From Alistipes sp. (GTDB taxonomy: Bacteria > Bacteroidota > Bacteroidia > Bacteroidales > Rikenellaceae), in contig JAGBCY010000020.1 of assembly GCA_017937765.1 (NCBI GenBank), forward strand, positions 1 through 64,000: a stretch of DNA of 64,000 nt, in the 5' to 3' direction. The stretch's first letter is position 1, and the number at the start of each line of letters is the position of its first letter. Position numbers and translations under genes: made by a program. Positions 56,257-64,000 of the stretch are shown in pieces. The notes under the pieces were generated by a model, which saw nothing but the letters and a program-made list of their open reading frames with translations, ran no database searches and was not told the origin of the DNA.

Positions 56257-56709
56257 TTAAAAGTTATCCGACGCGTACCACTCGGCAAACGACGTGGCCG
56301 TCTCGTGGAGGCGCAACGAGCAGAGCTCCACATCCTCGGGCAGTGCGCCGAGGAGACGCTCTGCAAAGTCGGCGAGCATATTCTCGCACGTGGGTTGGTA
56401 GTCGGTCAGCACTATCTTCGAGAACTGCATACCGAGAGTCTCGGTGACCTCCTCGGCGCGCTCCGAACGACGCATCATAAAGGCGTGGTCGAGACGGTCG
56501 ACAATCTGCTGGCCGACGATGCGCTTGAGGATGCCGAAGTCCAGAACCATACCGAGCTTCGGCGACGAGGGGTCGCTCTCGGGCTTGCCCTTGACGGTGA
56601 CAAAGAGGCGATAGGAGTGGCCGTGAATCTCACGACAGAGGCCGTCGTAGCCCTCCAACATATGCGCAGCCTCGAAGGTAAACTCCTTAGTAAGTCTTAT
56701 TACCGACAT
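56257..56709 (-). CDS. queD: 6-carboxy-tetrahydropterin synthase (QueD-like)
   Basis: 150 residues of the PTPS/QueD fold. Zinc-binding histidines: one in TFEAAHML (about 15) and two in REIHGHSYRL (about 29-31). Cys25 in GLCREIHG is the catalytic cysteine seen in QueD. The likely role is queuosine/7-deazaguanine precursor synthesis; pterin synthesis is the alternative. No other que genes are adjacent. First gene of a queD-polA pair; a weak -7 element TACCTTTG lies at 56754-56761 (minus). Confidence 0.87.
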   Translation of the reverse strand: MSVIRLTKEFTFEAAHMLEGYDGLCREIHGHSYRLFVTVKGKPESDPSSPKLGMVLDFGILKRIVGQQIVDRLDHAFMMRRSERAEEVTETLGMQFSKIVLTDYQPTCENMLADFAERLLGALPEDVELCSLRLHETATSFAEWYASDNF

Positions 56710-56753
56710 AATTATTTGGTTTGAAGGTTATAAATCACTCAATTCTAATACCA

Positions 56754-56761
56754 CAAAGGTA
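56754..56761 (-). promoter_or_regulatory. -7 element before queD
   Basis: TACCTTTG on the minus strand. The expected TTTG box is replaced by TTTC, so the promoter is weak or regulated. Confidence 0.4.
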
Positions 56762-56821
56762 CGAAGAAATTATGAAACATCCATCACTCGAAGGGCAAGA
56801 TGTTGTAATGTTTGTCGCGCT

Positions 56822-56914
56822 CGGCAAATTTCGAGGCGATGGGCTGTACTTGCGGTACTGCCCATTGCTAAGATAATTTGTTAGCAGTAGTAGATGCTGC
56901 CTTATCACGAGAAA
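56822..56914. repeat. 120-bp palindromic element, copy D (left end lost)
   Basis: Matches copy A closely over ATTTCGAGGCGATGGGCTGT and onward. Hairpin 56839-56865 has arms ATGGGC-T-GTAC and GTAC-T-GCCCAT. The right end CCTTATCACGAGAAA joins copy E, the same A-B order as at 834-1074. Confidence 0.65.
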
Positions 56915-56915
56915 C

Positions 56916-57037
56916 TTCTTGCGAGAAGGAACCTAATTTGGTGCAGATAAAGAGAAAGCCCGGATGGGACATACTTAGCGTATTTCCCATTCGGGCTTTG
57001 GATTGAGGTGCCGAAGTAGGCCCCTTATCACAAGAAA
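56916..57037. repeat. 120-bp palindromic element, copy E
   Basis: Ends CTTCTTGCGAGAAGG (56915-56929) and CCCCTTATCACAAGAAA (57021-57037); the second end touches the kbl stop codon (57038-57040). Read from kbl it begins TTTCTTGTGATAAGGGG and carries the same hairpin as copy C, so it probably terminates kbl. The 56710-57037 gap contains no gene. Confidence 0.8.
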
Positions 57038-58225
57038 TTACTTGAGGACGCCCAACTTACGACCCACCTTAATAAACGCCTCAACACAACGGTCGAGCTG
57101 CTCGGTGGTGTGGCCAGCAGATACCTGAACACGGATACGTGCCTGACCCTTAGGAACTACGGGATAGTAGAAGCCTGTCACGAATACACCCTCGTGCTGC
57201 AACTCTGCGGCGAAGTCCTGAGAGAGCTTTGCGTCGTAGAGCATAACGGCGCAGATGGCCGACTGCGTAGGCTTGATGTCGAAACCTGCGGCGATCATCT
57301 TGGTGCGGAAGTGCTCGACGTTAGCTACGAGCTTATCGTGCAGAGCATCGCTCTCCTCGAGCATCTTGAACATCTCGATAGAGGCACCCACAACGGCAGG
57401 GGGCAACGAGTTAGAGAAGAGGTAGGGGCGTGAACGCTGACGAAGCATATCGATGATCTCCTTGCGACCCGTAGTGAAGCCACCAACAGCACCACCAAAG
57501 GCCTTACCGAGAGTACCAGTGAGGATATCAACCTTACCACGGAGGTCGAAGAGCTCGGTGATACCGCGGCCAGTCTTACCGAGAACACCTGCCGAGTGGC
57601 ACTCGTCAACCATAACGAGGGCGTCATACTTCTCCGCGAGCTCGCAAATCTTGTCGAGCGGAGCAGCGTTACCATCCATCGAGAATACACCGTCGGTAAC
57701 GATGATGCGGAAACGCTGTGCCTGAGCCTGCTTCAAGCACTCCTCGAGCTCGGCCATATCGGCATTAGCATAGCGATAACGCTGTGCCTTGCAGAGGCGC
57801 ACGCCGTCGATGATAGATGCGTGGTTGAGGGCGTCAGAGATGATGGCATCCTCGGCCGTGAACAAAGGCTCGAATACACCACCATTAGCGTCGAAACAAG
57901 CAGCATAGAGGATGGTATCCTCAGTGCCGAAGTAGTCGGCGATAGCCTTCTCGAGCTCCTTGTGCATATCCTGGCAACCGCAGATGAAGCGAACAGACGA
58001 CATACCGAAGCCACGCTCGTCCATAGCGCGCTTAGCGGCGTCGATAAGACGCTGGTTGTCCGAGAGGCCGAGGTAGTTGTTGGCGCAGAAGTTCAACACG
58101 GGGCGGTTAGCCACGTCGATCTCTGCACGCTGGGGCGACTCGATAATACGCTCAGTCTTGTACAAGCCGGCAGCCTTAATCTCGGCCAGCTCGTTCTGCA
58201 AATGCTGCTGAAATTTTCCGTACAT
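57038..58225 (-). CDS. kbl: glycine C-acetyltransferase (2-amino-3-ketobutyrate CoA ligase)
   Basis: PLP enzyme joining glycine and acetyl-CoA, the second step of threonine breakdown via threonine dehydrogenase. 395 residues. PLP lysine Lys241 in LTGTLGKAFGG, VDECHSAGVLGKTGRG, and NFCANNYLGLSDNQRLIDAA. The length and start MYGKFQQHLQNELAEIKAAG fit Kbl better than the related BioF, HemA or serine palmitoyltransferase. tdh is not adjacent, so other members of this alpha-oxoamine synthase group cannot be fully excluded. The open frame begins at 58318, but the promoter and family start support 58225. Confidence 0.9.
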   Translation of the reverse strand: MYGKFQQHLQNELAEIKAAGLYKTERIIESPQRAEIDVANRPVLNFCANNYLGLSDNQRLIDAAKRAMDERGFGMSSVRFICGCQDMHKELEKAIADYFGTEDTILYAACFDANGGVFEPLFTAEDAIISDALNHASIIDGVRLCKAQRYRYANADMAELEECLKQAQAQRFRIIVTDGVFSMDGNAAPLDKICELAEKYDALVMVDECHSAGVLGKTGRGITELFDLRGKVDILTGTLGKAFGGAVGGFTTGRKEIIDMLRQRSRPYLFSNSLPPAVVGASIEMFKMLEESDALHDKLVANVEHFRTKMIAAGFDIKPTQSAICAVMLYDAKLSQDFAAELQHEGVFVTGFYYPVVPKGQARIRVQVSAGHTTEQLDRCVEAFIKVGRKLGVLK

Positions 58226-58327
58226 TGTCTTAAATAGTTTTAGTTGTTTGATATGTTGTTGACTATTTTCCTCTGTTCGGGTCGGTTGGCGCACCCACCA
58301 CGGCGCACTACCAGACACATTATGTTA

Positions 58328-58358
58328 CAAAGATATTCATTTTTTGGGAAATATACAA
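58328..58358 (-). promoter_or_regulatory. kbl promoter
   Basis: Minus strand: TTG, a 20-bp spacer, TATCTTTG. The leader is about 95 nt. Confidence 0.65.
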
Positions 58359-58453
58359 CACCCGAAAATAAATTATACAACTAAGTGCAGATGCATAGTG
58401 CGCCCTTGCCGGCCCGCAACCAAAGAATAAGAGCCGTCGGCACAGACACAAAA

Positions 58454-58480
58454 GACCCAGAGACACACGGTCCCTGGGTC
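58454..58480 (-). terminator. terminator after the secreted repeat protein
   Basis: Minus strand: GACCCAG, loop, CTGGGTC, then TTTTG. The rest of the 58226-58660 gap holds the kbl promoter and nothing else recognised. Confidence 0.55.
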
Positions 58481-58660
58481 ATTATCTGTTATGCAAGGTG
58501 GAGCAAGAACGACTTACAAATTGCGCCTAAACAAGATGCAACCAGCATCCCTATCACGCTTCGGCAACACGAGAGATAATCCGCACTACGCCGCGACAAA
58601 GCGACAAGCCAATCTTCGCCTCTCCTCTACCGCCTCGCTAACTCTCTTGCACCGAGCCAA

Positions 58661-59353
58661 TTACATATTATAGTGGTAGCGGCCGTTAGAGTCGGCAAAG
58701 AACCACGAGTCGCCAGCGATCTTCAGACGGTAAACATCGAGCGTCGTATCGCTGAGGGCTGAGGTGAGGCTCTCGGGAATCTCGCCCAAAAAGCGGAAGC
58801 CACCCTCGTAAACAGCAACAAGCGCATCGTCGGTAACGCAGGCAGCCCACAGCTTACCATAGTCCGAGAAGCCCTCGGCCAACCACTCGCGGATCTCCCT
58901 ATCCGAGGCCTGAACGTGGTCGGTAGAGATGATGATCCAGTCGCCGGCGTCGTTGAACGTAACCGAGGTTACGGTCTCACCCGCGCTGTTAAACTTATCG
59001 AGAGCCTTCTCGAGGCTTGCGCTGATGCCGCGATAATAGAAGCCGTTATCGCCATAGAGCACGAGCCAGTTGCCAGCCTCCGTGAGCTGGATATCGTCGA
59101 TATACTCCTCCGCAGCATTAAGCTCGGTGAGCACCTCATCGAGGTCGGCGGGGATGCTCTGCATAGCAACGCCATTAAGGCCATAGAGCGCGATATCGCC
59201 ATTATACTTCGTGATGGCCACGTTGCGGCACTCGCCCCAGCGGTCGATAGCATCCTTGATGTAGTAGCGGCTATTCTGGGCACTTGCCTCGGTGGGCATA
59301 AACATTACTGCAGCAACGAATGCCAAGCAGATGGATGTAAAGATCTTTTTCAT
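58661..59353 (-). CDS. secreted protein of about 42-residue internal repeats
   Basis: 230 residues. Signal peptide MKKIFTSICLAFVAAVMFMP, then TEASAQ. The mature part consists of about four and a half units with the pattern T-x-x-G-x-W-hydrophobic3-Y-G-x-N-G ... IP-x-x-L-x-x-x-L (LTEAGNWLVLYGDNGFYYRG, FNDAGDWIIISTDH, and diverged copies), suggesting a beta-rich repeat fold like a small propeller or WG-repeat protein. It is periplasmic or secreted, of unknown function. An ATG three codons upstream (59362) is equally possible. It has its own promoter and terminator. Confidence 0.75.
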   Translation of the reverse strand: MKKIFTSICLAFVAAVMFMPTEASAQNSRYYIKDAIDRWGECRNVAITKYNGDIALYGLNGVAMQSIPADLDEVLTELNAAEEYIDDIQLTEAGNWLVLYGDNGFYYRGISASLEKALDKFNSAGETVTSVTFNDAGDWIIISTDHVQASDREIREWLAEGFSDYGKLWAACVTDDALVAVYEGGFRFLGEIPESLTSALSDTTLDVYRLKIAGDSWFFADSNGRYHYNM

Positions 59354-59431
59354 ATTACTCATATTTTAATTAGTTAAATCTTCGGTTATCTCTTTGCATT
59401 AAAAGAGTTCGCTTTAGGAAAAAGTCTATCA

Positions 59432-59463
59432 CAAATATACAACATTTTTTTTATTTCCGCAAA
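59432..59463 (-). promoter_or_regulatory. promoter of the secreted repeat protein
   Basis: Minus strand: TTTG, a 20-bp spacer, TATATTTG: full consensus. Confidence 0.7.
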
Positions 59464-59567
59464 ATTTAACGTTCTATCTATCACCCCAAGACACTACGTC
59501 CCCGCACACACAAAGCCACGGCCGCGATAAAAAAGAAGAATATTGGCTAAAAAAATGACAAAAATGG

Positions 59568-59597
59568 TTGTATTTAGCACGAAAATATCTATATTTG
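59568..59597 (+). promoter_or_regulatory. polyamine operon promoter
   Basis: TTG (59568-59570), 19 bp, TATATTTG followed by C (59590-59597). Confidence 0.7.
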
Positions 59598-59727
59598 CAA
59601 GGTGCAAGGTGTGATAAAGCTATTCAAAAAACGAAATTTTATAGACTTCTCACCACGCAACAAGGGATAGAATAGGTTACAGCGGGCAGCATCCCGCACG
59701 ATAAAGAATAAATTACGAAGATTCGAG

Positions 59728-60582
59728 ATGAGACCATTTGGCGACTTTACCCCCGAAGAGATGTGCTACGAGCGCGCAGCCATAGCCATACTCCCCGTAC
59801 CATACGACGGCACAAGCACCTGGATCAAGGGTGCCGACCGCGGACCCGAGGCGTTGCTCGACGCATCGTTCAACCTCGAGTTCTACGACATCGAGACCCA
59901 GACGGAGATCTATCGTCGCGGCATCGCCACGCTCGAGCCCGTCACCGAGAGCAGCTCACCCGAGGCTATGGCCCGAGAGGTGGAGCGTAGGATCGCTGAG
60001 ATACTCGACGATGGCAAGTTTCCCGTCGTTATCGGTGGCGAGCACTCGGTGTCGATAGGAGCCTTTCGTGCCGTGGCACGTCGCCACCCCGCGCTCTCGA
60101 TACTCCAGCTCGACGCCCACTCCGATATGCGCGACGAGTATGAGGGCTCGACACACAACCACGCCTGTGTGATGGCACGCGCCAAGGAGCTCACGCCCCA
60201 CATCACACAGGTGGGCATACGCTCGTCGGCACGCGAGGAGCAGCACAACATCGACCCCAAGCGCACGTTCTACGCCCACCGCATCGCCGAGGATGAGGAG
60301 TGGCAGGAGAGGGTGTCGGCACAGCTCGGCGAGGAGGTCTACATCACCATCGACCTCGATGTCTTCGACCCCGCCTTCGTGCCCTCGACCGGAACGCCCG
60401 AGCCCGGAGGTCTCAACTACCGCGAGGTTATGAGCCTGCTCAGGCGCGTCATTCGCGAGCACAGGGTCGTGGGCTTCGACATCGTGGAGCTATGTCCCAA
60501 CCCCGCGGCTAAGGCCTCGGACTTTCTGGCCGCGAAGCTCCTCTACCAGATGCTGAGCGAGATATATGCCGAGCGAGAATAA
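59728..60582 (+). CDS. speB: agmatinase (arginase family)
   Basis: 284 residues. Splits agmatine to putrescine and urea. The binuclear manganese site is complete: His in GGEHSVSIGAFR, Asp-His-Asp in LDAHSDMRDEYEG, and two Asp in TIDLDVFDPAFVPSTGTPEP. The STGTPEPGG loop is typical of agmatinases over arginases. It heads an operon whose other genes carry putrescine on to spermidine and, at the edge, make agmatine. Confidence 0.92.
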   Translation: MRPFGDFTPEEMCYERAAIAILPVPYDGTSTWIKGADRGPEALLDASFNLEFYDIETQTEIYRRGIATLEPVTESSSPEAMAREVERRIAEILDDGKFPVVIGGEHSVSIGAFRAVARRHPALSILQLDAHSDMRDEYEGSTHNHACVMARAKELTPHITQVGIRSSAREEQHNIDPKRTFYAHRIAEDEEWQERVSAQLGEEVYITIDLDVFDPAFVPSTGTPEPGGLNYREVMSLLRRVIREHRVVGFDIVELCPNPAAKASDFLAAKLLYQMLSEIYAERE

Positions 60583-60607
60583 CCAACGAAACATAGATAA
60601 CGAGTCC

Positions 60608-60633
60608 GCAGGGTCCTCCATTCTGTACCCTGC
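60608..60633 (+). other. hairpin inside the polyamine operon
   Basis: GCAGGGT and ACCCTGC form a 7-bp stem with a 12-nt loop in the 74-bp gap between speB and the next gene. No T-run, so it is more likely an mRNA processing or stability element than a terminator. Confidence 0.4.
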
Positions 60634-60656
60634 ACCTTAATAACCTAATAACCTAA

Positions 60657-61847
60657 ATGTCAAAAGTTTTAATTATTGGTGCCGGTGGCGTCGGAACAGT
60701 GGTGGCACACAAAGTAGCAGCAGATAGTGCCTTTACCGAGATTATGCTGGCAAGCCGTACGAAGTCGAAGTGCGACGATATTGCGCGCGCCGTGGGTGGC
60801 AACCGCATACAGACCGCACAGGTGGATGCCGACAGCGTAGAGGAGCTTGTGAGCCTGATGAAGGCGTTTCAACCTGACATTGTAATTAATGTCGCTCTTC
60901 CGTATCAGGATTTGACGATTATGGATGCTTGCCTTGAGTGTGGCGTAAACTACCTCGACACGGCCAACTACGAGCCTAAGGACGAGGCACACTTCGAGTA
61001 CAGCTGGCAGTGGGCATATCACGACCGCTTCAAGGAGAAGGGCTTGATGGCCATCCTCGGCTGCGGCTTCGACCCCGGTGTGTCGGCCATCTTCACGGCC
61101 TATGCCGCCAAGCATCACTTTGACGAGATCCACTACCTCGACATCGTGGACTGCAATGCCGGCAACCACGGTATGGCCTTCGCCACGAACTTCAACCCCG
61201 AGATCAACATCCGCGAGGTGACACAGAAGGGTCGCTACTGGGAGAATGGCGCGTGGGTGGAGACCGCTCCCCACGAGATTCATAAGCCGCTGAACTACCC
61301 CGAGATCGGCGAGCGTGAGTCGTACCTCATCTTCCACGAAGAGCTCGAGTCGCTCGTGAAGCACTACCCCACGATTAAGCGCGCACGCTTCTGGATGACC
61401 TTCGGTCAGGAGTACCTCACCCACCTGCGCGTGATCCAGAACATCGGTATGGCGCGTATCGACCCGATCATCTACAACGGCGTGGAGATCGTGCCCATAC
61501 AGTTCCTCAAGGCCGTACTGCCCGACCCCAAGTCGCTCGGCGCGAACTACCACGGCCAGACATCTATCGGCTGCCGCATCCGCGGTGTGAAGGATGGCAA
61601 GGAGCGCACATACTATATTTATAACAACTGCGACCACGAGATCGCCTACCGCGAGACCGGCACCCAGGCCGTGAGCTTCACGACGGGTGTCCCGGCAGCC
61701 CTCGGTGCTTCGATGTTTGCACGCGGCATCTGGAAGGGTGCGGGCGTATTCAACGTCGAGCAGCTCGACCCCGATCAGTTCCTCAAGGAGCTCGGTGAGC
61801 GTGGCCTGCCCTGGATCGAGAAGTTCGATATCGACCTCGAACTATGA
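60657..61847 (+). CDS. carboxy(nor)spermidine dehydrogenase (Lys9-like)
   Basis: 396 residues of the saccharopine-dehydrogenase fold. NAD(P)-binding VLIIGAGGVGTVVAHKVA at the N-terminus, then VNVALPYQDLTIMDACLECG and LGCGFDPGVSAIFTAYA. It condenses putrescine with aspartate semialdehyde and reduces the product to carboxyspermidine. Function is assigned from the four-base overlap with nspC (ATGA at 61844-61847) and from the neighbouring polyamine genes; saccharopine dehydrogenase in lysine metabolism is unlikely in this context. Confidence 0.92.
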   Translation: MSKVLIIGAGGVGTVVAHKVAADSAFTEIMLASRTKSKCDDIARAVGGNRIQTAQVDADSVEELVSLMKAFQPDIVINVALPYQDLTIMDACLECGVNYLDTANYEPKDEAHFEYSWQWAYHDRFKEKGLMAILGCGFDPGVSAIFTAYAAKHHFDEIHYLDIVDCNAGNHGMAFATNFNPEINIREVTQKGRYWENGAWVETAPHEIHKPLNYPEIGERESYLIFHEELESLVKHYPTIKRARFWMTFGQEYLTHLRVIQNIGMARIDPIIYNGVEIVPIQFLKAVLPDPKSLGANYHGQTSIGCRIRGVKDGKERTYYIYNNCDHEIAYRETGTQAVSFTTGVPAALGASMFARGIWKGAGVFNVEQLDPDQFLKELGERGLPWIEKFDIDLEL

Positions 61848-63007
61848 TAACGAAGGATAATATGCTTAGGGTGTGGGACCTGTCGCAGGCCCCCACCCCT
61901 GCATATATCATCCACGAGGGTATGCTCCATAAGAACCTCGCCACCATCGACCGCGTGCGTCGCGAGGCGGGCGTGGAGATTATCGTCGCGCTCAAGGCCA
62001 ATGCCACGTGGCATATCTTCGATGAGCTGGCAGCGCACTCGGACGGAGCCACAGCGAGCTCGCTTGCCGAGGCACGCCTCGTTACGGAGTATATGGCAAC
62101 GAAGGCTCACACCTACGCCCCCGTCTACACCGAGGAGGAGATCGACGCCATACTCGATGCCTCGAGCCACATAACGTTCAACTCCTTAGGTCAGCTTGCG
62201 CGCTATGGCGAGCGTGCTCGCGCGCGAGGCATATCGTGTGGCCTGAGGGTAAACCCCGAGTACAGCACCGTGGAGACCGACCTCTACAACCCCTGCATCC
62301 CCGAGTCGCGCTTGGGCGTCCGCGCCACCGACCTCGAGGCTTGGCCCGAGGGTGTCGAGGGTCTCCATTTTCACTCGCTCTGCGAGTCACGCCCCGCGGA
62401 CTTGGAGGCTACACTCGCGGCCGTCGAGGAGCGTTTCGGCCGCCACTTCGACCACCTCAGGTGGATAAACTTCGGTGGCGGACACCTTATGACACATCGC
62501 GATTACGACGTCGACCACCTCATCTCGATCCTCCGCTCGTTCCGCACGCGCCATCCGCATCTGCGCGTCATCCTCGAGCCGGGGAGTGCCTTCACGTGGG
62601 ATACGGGCGTGCTCGTTGCCCGCGTCGAGGACGTCGTTAGGAACGGTGGCCGCGGCACGCTGATGCTCAACGTCTCGTTCGCCTGCCATATGCCCGACTG
62701 CTTGGAGATGCCCTACAAACCCACGATACGCGGTATGCACGACCCCGAAGCGGAGGAGGTGGCGTGGTGGATGGGCGGGAACTCCTGCCTCGCGGGCGAT
62801 ATGTACGGAGCGTGGACCTTCGACGATGGACACACGCCCGAGGTGGGTGAACGCATCGTATTCCGCGATATGATACACTACACGATGGTTAAGACCACGA
62901 TGTTCAACGGCGTAACACACCCCGCCATACTACGATACAGCGACGAGCGCGGCTTCGAGACGCTGCGCACGTTCGGCTACGACGACTATAAACAACGTAT
63001 GGGATAG
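61844..63007 (+). CDS. nspC: carboxy(nor)spermidine decarboxylase
   Basis: 387 residues, PLP-dependent alanine-racemase fold. The PLP lysine is Lys51 in IVALKANATWHIF. LGVRATDLEAWPEGVEGLHF, LHFHSLCES and NFGGGHLMTHRDYDVDHLI are typical blocks. It removes the carboxyl group of carboxyspermidine to give spermidine. It overlaps the preceding gene by 4 bp, so translation is coupled. Confidence 0.94.
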   Translation: MITKDNMLRVWDLSQAPTPAYIIHEGMLHKNLATIDRVRREAGVEIIVALKANATWHIFDELAAHSDGATASSLAEARLVTEYMATKAHTYAPVYTEEEIDAILDASSHITFNSLGQLARYGERARARGISCGLRVNPEYSTVETDLYNPCIPESRLGVRATDLEAWPEGVEGLHFHSLCESRPADLEATLAAVEERFGRHFDHLRWINFGGGHLMTHRDYDVDHLISILRSFRTRHPHLRVILEPGSAFTWDTGVLVARVEDVVRNGGRGTLMLNVSFACHMPDCLEMPYKPTIRGMHDPEAEEVAWWMGGNSCLAGDMYGAWTFDDGHTPEVGERIVFRDMIHYTMVKTTMFNGVTHPAILRYSDERGFETLRTFGYDDYKQRMG

Positions 63008-63036
63008 CACCCTAAAACCCAAGACCTAAACGAAAG

Positions 63037-64000
63037 ATGAGAAAGTGGAAGGTGGACGACTCTATCGAGTTGTACAACATAAATAGCTGGGGCAAGGACT
63101 ACTTCTCGGTGAATGCCGAGGGTAACGTCGTTGTGCGCCCGACGGAAGGCGGCCCCGAGATCGACCTGCGTAAGTTGATGGACGAGTTGCAGCTGCACGA
63201 CATATCTATGCCTCTGCTGCTGCGCTTCCCCGACATACTGAACAACCGTATCGCCAAGATATCGAAGTGCTTCTCGCGCGCAGCAAAGGAGTACGACTAC
63301 AAGGCCGAGAGCTACATAGTCTACCCCATCAAGGTCAACCAGATGCGCCCCGTTGTCGAGGAGCTCATAAGCCACGGCAACAACTACCACGTAGGCCTCG
63401 AGGCGGGCTCGAAACCCGAGCTCCACGCCGTCCTGTCGCTCAACTTCGACAGCGACTCGATGATCATCTGCAACGGATATAAGGACGAGAGTTACATCAA
63501 GCTCGCACTCTTGGCCCACAAGATGGGGCGCAAGATATTCCTCGTGGTGGAGAAGATGATGGAGCTGCGTACCATAGCGCGCCTGGCGAAGGCTATGCAC
63601 ATAAAGCCCAACATCGGCATACGCATCAAGCTCGCAAGCTCCGGAAGCGGCAAGTGGGAGGAGTCGGGTGGCGACATCTCGAAGTTCGGTCTCAACTCCT
63701 CGGAGCTTATCGAGGCACTGGAGCTATTGCACCGCGAGCAGCTGGAGGATTGTTTCAAGCTGATACACTTCCACATAGGCTCGCAGGTAACCAACATCCG
63801 CCGCATAAAGACCGCACTAAAGGAGGCCACGCAGTTCTACGCCCAGCTACGCAAGGGCGGCTACAACATCGAGTTCGTCGACATTGGCGGCGGCCTCGGC
63901 GTCAACTACGACGGCTCGCACTCCTCGACAAGCGGCAACAGCATAAACTACTCGATTCAGGAGTATGTCAACGATGCCATCTACTCGATCGTCGACATCT
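63037..64000 (+). CDS. speA: biosynthetic arginine decarboxylase, 5' part (cut by window edge)
   Basis: About 321 codons are present of a protein that is normally about 630. Makes agmatine from arginine, the substrate of SpeB upstream. It starts MRKWKVDDSIELYNINSWGK, and the PLP lysine lies in SYIVYPIKVNQMRPVVEEL. GLEAGSKPELHAVL, GIRIKLASSGSGKWEESGGD and FIDIGGGLGV-type block (FVDIGGGLGVNYDGS) are further signatures. It starts 29 bp after nspC. With speB, the dehydrogenase and nspC it completes arginine to spermidine in one operon. Confidence 0.95.
   Translation, partial: MRKWKVDDSIELYNINSWGKDYFSVNAEGNVVVRPTEGGPEIDLRKLMDELQLHDISMPLLLRFPDILNNRIAKISKCFSRAAKEYDYKAESYIVYPIKVNQMRPVVEELISHGNNYHVGLEAGSKPELHAVLSLNFDSDSMIICNGYKDESYIKLALLAHKMGRKIFLVVEKMMELRTIARLAKAMHIKPNIGIRIKLASSGSGKWEESGGDISKFGLNSSELIEALELLHREQLEDCFKLIHFHIGSQVTNIRRIKTALKEATQFYAQLRKGGYNIEFVDIGGGLGVNYDGSHSSTSGNSINYSIQEYVNDAIYSIVDI

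Larger units (their letters stand above)
59363..59727. other. 365-bp divergent promoter region
   Basis: AT-rich. Two divergent promoters (59432-59463 minus, 59568-59597 plus) and a leader of about 125 nt before speB with a small GCGGG / CCCGC hairpin (59682-59697). No gene. Confidence 0.6.

Overview
The window is a roughly 64 kb piece of a Bacteroidetes chromosome. A member of the Rikenellaceae such as Alistipes fits best, but that is inference from gene content and style, not a database match. The evidence is as follows. At least fifteen genes are preceded by the Bacteroidetes-type promoter TTTG-N18-21-TAnnTTTG, and Shine-Dalgarno sites are mostly absent. Phylum-typical genes are present: a TamL lipoprotein, GldE, a Stealth protein, a second EF-G without GTPase residues, an exbB-exbD-exbD cluster and the aspartate-semialdehyde route to spermidine. 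Coding density is high, the coding DNA is GC-rich, and the gaps are AT-rich. No tRNA, rRNA, prophage, insertion sequence with a transposase, or CRISPR array was seen.

Layout. 1-2.4 kb: the 5' part of rpsL (minus), a gene-poor gap of about 1.1 kb with repeats and an orphan promoter, and a multi-pass membrane protein. 2.5-6.1 kb: tig, clpP and clpX (plus), a protein folding and degradation set. 6.4-20.6 kb: a mostly minus-strand run with a Stealth phosphotransferase, tamL, dapF, an MscS-type channel, a small outer-membrane protein, galE, pth, rplY/ctc, a lipoprotein, dapD and dxs; one alpha/beta hydrolase reads the other way. 20.8-24.4 kb: pyrH, a TlpA-like thioredoxin, frr and rmuC. 24.4-31.6 kb: a possible small RNA, rpoN, asnS, a degenerate GH2-like protein, rlmH and a GH5 lipoprotein. 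31.8-38.7 kb: murG-murC-ftsQ-ftsA-ftsZ. 38.8-49.7 kb: gldE, a PPTase, a MATE exporter, EF-G2, glutamine synthetase, dprA, tatD and asparaginase. 49.9-52.7 kb: the exb energy-transduction operon. 52.8-59.4 kb: minus-strand genes for superoxide reductase, DNA polymerase I, queD, kbl and a secreted repeat protein. 59.7-64 kb: a polyamine operon, with speA cut by the window edge.

How the genes work together. dapD and dapF supply diaminopimelate to the wall that MurG and MurC build and that the FtsQAZ divisome uses. Aspartate semialdehyde, the DAP precursor, is also the aminopropyl source for spermidine made by the last operon. Glutamine synthetase, asparaginase and asnS mark nitrogen and amide metabolism. 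ExbB/ExbD, TamL and the lipoproteins belong to the Gram-negative envelope.

Most unusual features. (1) A family of palindromic elements about 120 bp long, with inverted ends close to TTTCTTGTGATAAGGGG, occurs about five times at three loci. Two copies begin directly after the stop codons of fusA2 and kbl and look like transposable terminators. (2) FtsQ carries a large charged helical insertion, and tandem repeats sit in both gaps around ftsA. (3) A GH2-like protein has lost its catalytic residues and ends where the nucleophile region should begin. (4) EF-G2 lacks the GTPase histidine. (5) Two short promoter-to-terminator units without a gene may be small RNAs. (6) DapF has a low-complexity Met/Ser/Gly insertion.
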